From: Bacillota bacterium
GTDB lineage: Bacteria; Bacillota; UBA994
DNA length: 15,352 bases
Reading direction: 5' to 3'
NCBI GenBank assembly: GCA_018725535.1
Contig: QLUS01000028.1
Location: forward strand, 1-15,352
Part shown: piece by piece, positions 14,113 through 15,352 of the stretch
How positions within the stretch are numbered: the first letter of the stretch is position 1
Layout of the letters: each line of letters begins with the position of its first letter
Made by a program: the position numbers and the translations under genes
Notes under the pieces: generated by a model
Databases searched by the model: none
Told to the model about the DNA's origin: nothing
What the model saw: only the letters and a program-made list of their open reading frames with translations

Positions 14113-15278
14113 CCCTTTTCTTTGAGTATTACCACCGCCAACTTAATAAGTGGGGCGAAGAACTGTGCGGCGATAACGTTCAGATCGCCCGCACCCCGGA
14201 AGGACTTATCGCTGTTGTGGCCGACGGTTTGGGTAGTGGTGTGCAGGCGAGCATCCTTTCTACACTGACGGCGAAGATCGCTATATCTATGCTCGCGCAT
14301 GGAGCTGACACCGAGGAAGTTATCTCCACGATCGCCCTCACACTCCCCGTATGCCGACGGCGGGAGCTTGCCTACTCGACCATTAATGTGCTGAGACTTT
14401 CGCCGCAGGGTGATTGTTATCTGGCGGAGTTTGACTGTCCGGAGACAATGGTTTTTCGCAGGGGAAAACTGCAGGACGTAGAACGTGTTGAGCGCATGAT
14501 TGGCGGCAAGCGGGTAAAAGAGAGCTTCTTTAGCCTTGTTCCGGGTGACATGGTTTTTTTGATCTCGGACGGCGTGATTCATGCTGGTGTTGGCGCTAGC
14601 CTGAACATGGGGTGGCAGTGGGCGAACGTGGCAGCCTTTATCTCTAAGTCGATGCAACAGAACAACAGCTTACGAGCCATCGTCAGTGCCCTTTACCACA
14701 CTTGTCGGCATCTTTATGTGGGCAAGCCAGGGGATGACACGACAATTCTCGGCATTCAGGCACGCGAGCCTGAACCGGTATATGTGCTAACAGGGCCCCC
14801 CAAAGACCGCTCGCTCGACACAGAGGTAGTCAGGCGGTTTGTAGCGGCGAGCGGCCGGAAGGTCATCTGCGGCGGAAGCACGGCTCAACTGGTGGCGCGT
14901 GAGCGCGGACTCCGACTCGATACCGAACTAGACACCATGGACGACGCCATTCCTCCCATTGCCAATATGGAGGAGATTGACTTAGTAACTGAAGGCATGC
15001 TCACGCTTTCGGCAGCCCTGACCATCATCCGCACTTTTGCCGCTTCCCAAGACGACATCGAGGACAGCGCGTTGCTTAAGCGTTCTGACGGTGCCTCACG
15101 TTTGGCGAACCTGCTGCTCATGCAGGCCACTCATATCCACTTTATGGTCGGCGGTGCCGTTAACACCGCTCATCTTGACTATACCTCGTCCCAAGTCAGT
15201 GCCCGTAGACAGCTTATCTCGGACCTCACGCTCTACCTGCGGCAGGTCGGCAAAGAAGTTACGGTTGAGTATTTCTAA
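14109..15278 (+). CDS. SpoIIE-type PP2C serine phosphatase, HydS-associated
   Basis: The protein has 389 residues from GTG 14109 (GTGA overlap with the upstream stop). Residues 1-~222 form a SpoIIE/PP2C phosphatase domain with the acidic metal-binding residues in place: GDN (Asp22), VADGLGSG (Asp39), ISDGVIHAG (Asp154) and GDDTTILG (Asp209, Asp210). The last ~165 residues form a second domain that I do not recognise by name. It begins VYVLTGPPKDRS, contains KVICGGSTAQLVARE, and ends in a helical region. PAS-type sensory hydrogenases in Clostridia are often next to such phosphatases, which suggests a path from H2 or redox state to dephosphorylation of a regulator. No anti-sigma factor or anti-anti-sigma partner is in the window, so the target is unknown. 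Confidence 0.88.
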   Translation: MTLFFEYYHRQLNKWGEELCGDNVQIARTPEGLIAVVADGLGSGVQASILSTLTAKIAISMLAHGADTEEVISTIALTLPVCRRRELAYSTINVLRLSPQGDCYLAEFDCPETMVFRRGKLQDVERVERMIGGKRVKESFFSLVPGDMVFLISDGVIHAGVGASLNMGWQWANVAAFISKSMQQNNSLRAIVSALYHTCRHLYVGKPGDDTTILGIQAREPEPVYVLTGPPKDRSLDTEVVRRFVAASGRKVICGGSTAQLVARERGLRLDTELDTMDDAIPPIANMEEIDLVTEGMLTLSAALTIIRTFAASQDDIEDSALLKRSDGASRLANLLLMQATHIHFMVGGAVNTAHLDYTSSQVSARRQLISDLTLYLRQVGKEVTVEYF

Positions 15279-15296
15279 AGGGCGGCGAAGCCCCGC

Positions 15297-15318
15297 ACAC
15301 CCCGCAAGGGGTGTTTTT
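15297..15318 (+). terminator. Intrinsic terminator of the hydrogenase operon
   Basis: ACACCCC (15297-15303) pairs perfectly with GGGGTGT (15308-15314) across a GCAA tetraloop, and TTTT follows directly. It lies 18 bases after the phosphatase stop. A smaller GGGC/GCCC hairpin at about 15280-15292 precedes it. This marks the end of the transcript that starts near 7771. Confidence 0.92.
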
Positions 15319-15352
15319 GCTTAGGCATGTTTAGGGCAACTTGGCATATGAA

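Noticed and set aside
13911..14657. Minus-strand open frame of 248 codons over the phosphatase.
   Set aside because: No recognisable motif, and it is antisense to conserved PP2C motifs with strong coding evidence on the + strand.
15319..15352. Possible start of another gene at the window end (CATATG).
   Set aside because: Only about 34 bases remain after the terminator, with no clear ribosome binding site or codon evidence.

Overview
The window reads as a chromosomal segment of an anaerobic, fermentative member of the Bacillota (Clostridia-like). It is moderately GC-rich, uses ATG, GTG, TTG and probably CTG starts, and has strong AGGAGG-type ribosome binding sites. All recognisable genes lie on the + strand with short gaps or small overlaps. 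The type IV pilus genes next to a shikimate kinase / Xaa-Pro peptidase / EF-P block, the Rex repressor and the NADH-linked [FeFe] hydrogenase all suit such a host. I saw no rRNA, tRNA, CRISPR array or insertion sequence.

Bases 1-3421 hold the end of a type IV pilus operon: the 3' end of a prepilin peptidase, a PilM-like ATPase with an unusual membrane-anchored N-terminus, PilN, PilO and a GspH-type minor pseudopilin. Bases 3448-5623 hold a shikimate kinase read in frame into an Xaa-Pro aminopeptidase across a run of seven G, then elongation factor P. Bases 5646-7601 hold a long, divergent class II aldolase-family protein and the NADH/NAD+-sensing repressor Rex.

A 247-base gap (7602-7848) holds two short tandem repeats, a near-consensus promoter and two copies of a TTTTTTTCACAA element that match Rex half-sites. 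It opens a hydrogen-metabolism operon with two parts. The first part (7849-12310) encodes a cysteine-depleted ferredoxin-like protein and the HydB, HydA and HydC subunits of an electron-bifurcating type [FeFe] hydrogenase. This complex would couple NADH and reduced ferredoxin oxidation to H2 formation, or run in reverse. The second part (12337-15278) encodes a small [2Fe-2S] protein, a sensory [FeFe] hydrogenase (HydS) in two reading frames, and a SpoIIE/PP2C-type phosphatase. The second part is best read as an H2 or redox sensing and signalling branch that controls the first. A clear intrinsic terminator follows at 15297-15318.

The points most worth a second look are these: the HydS gene is broken, and the third H-cluster cysteine motif is missing exactly at a perfect 8-bp hairpin; the first hydrogenase-operon gene has lost the cysteines of its family; HydA carries Ser where the proton-transfer Cys is expected; and the aroK-peptidase fusion would resolve into two well-formed genes if one G were removed from the G7 run.
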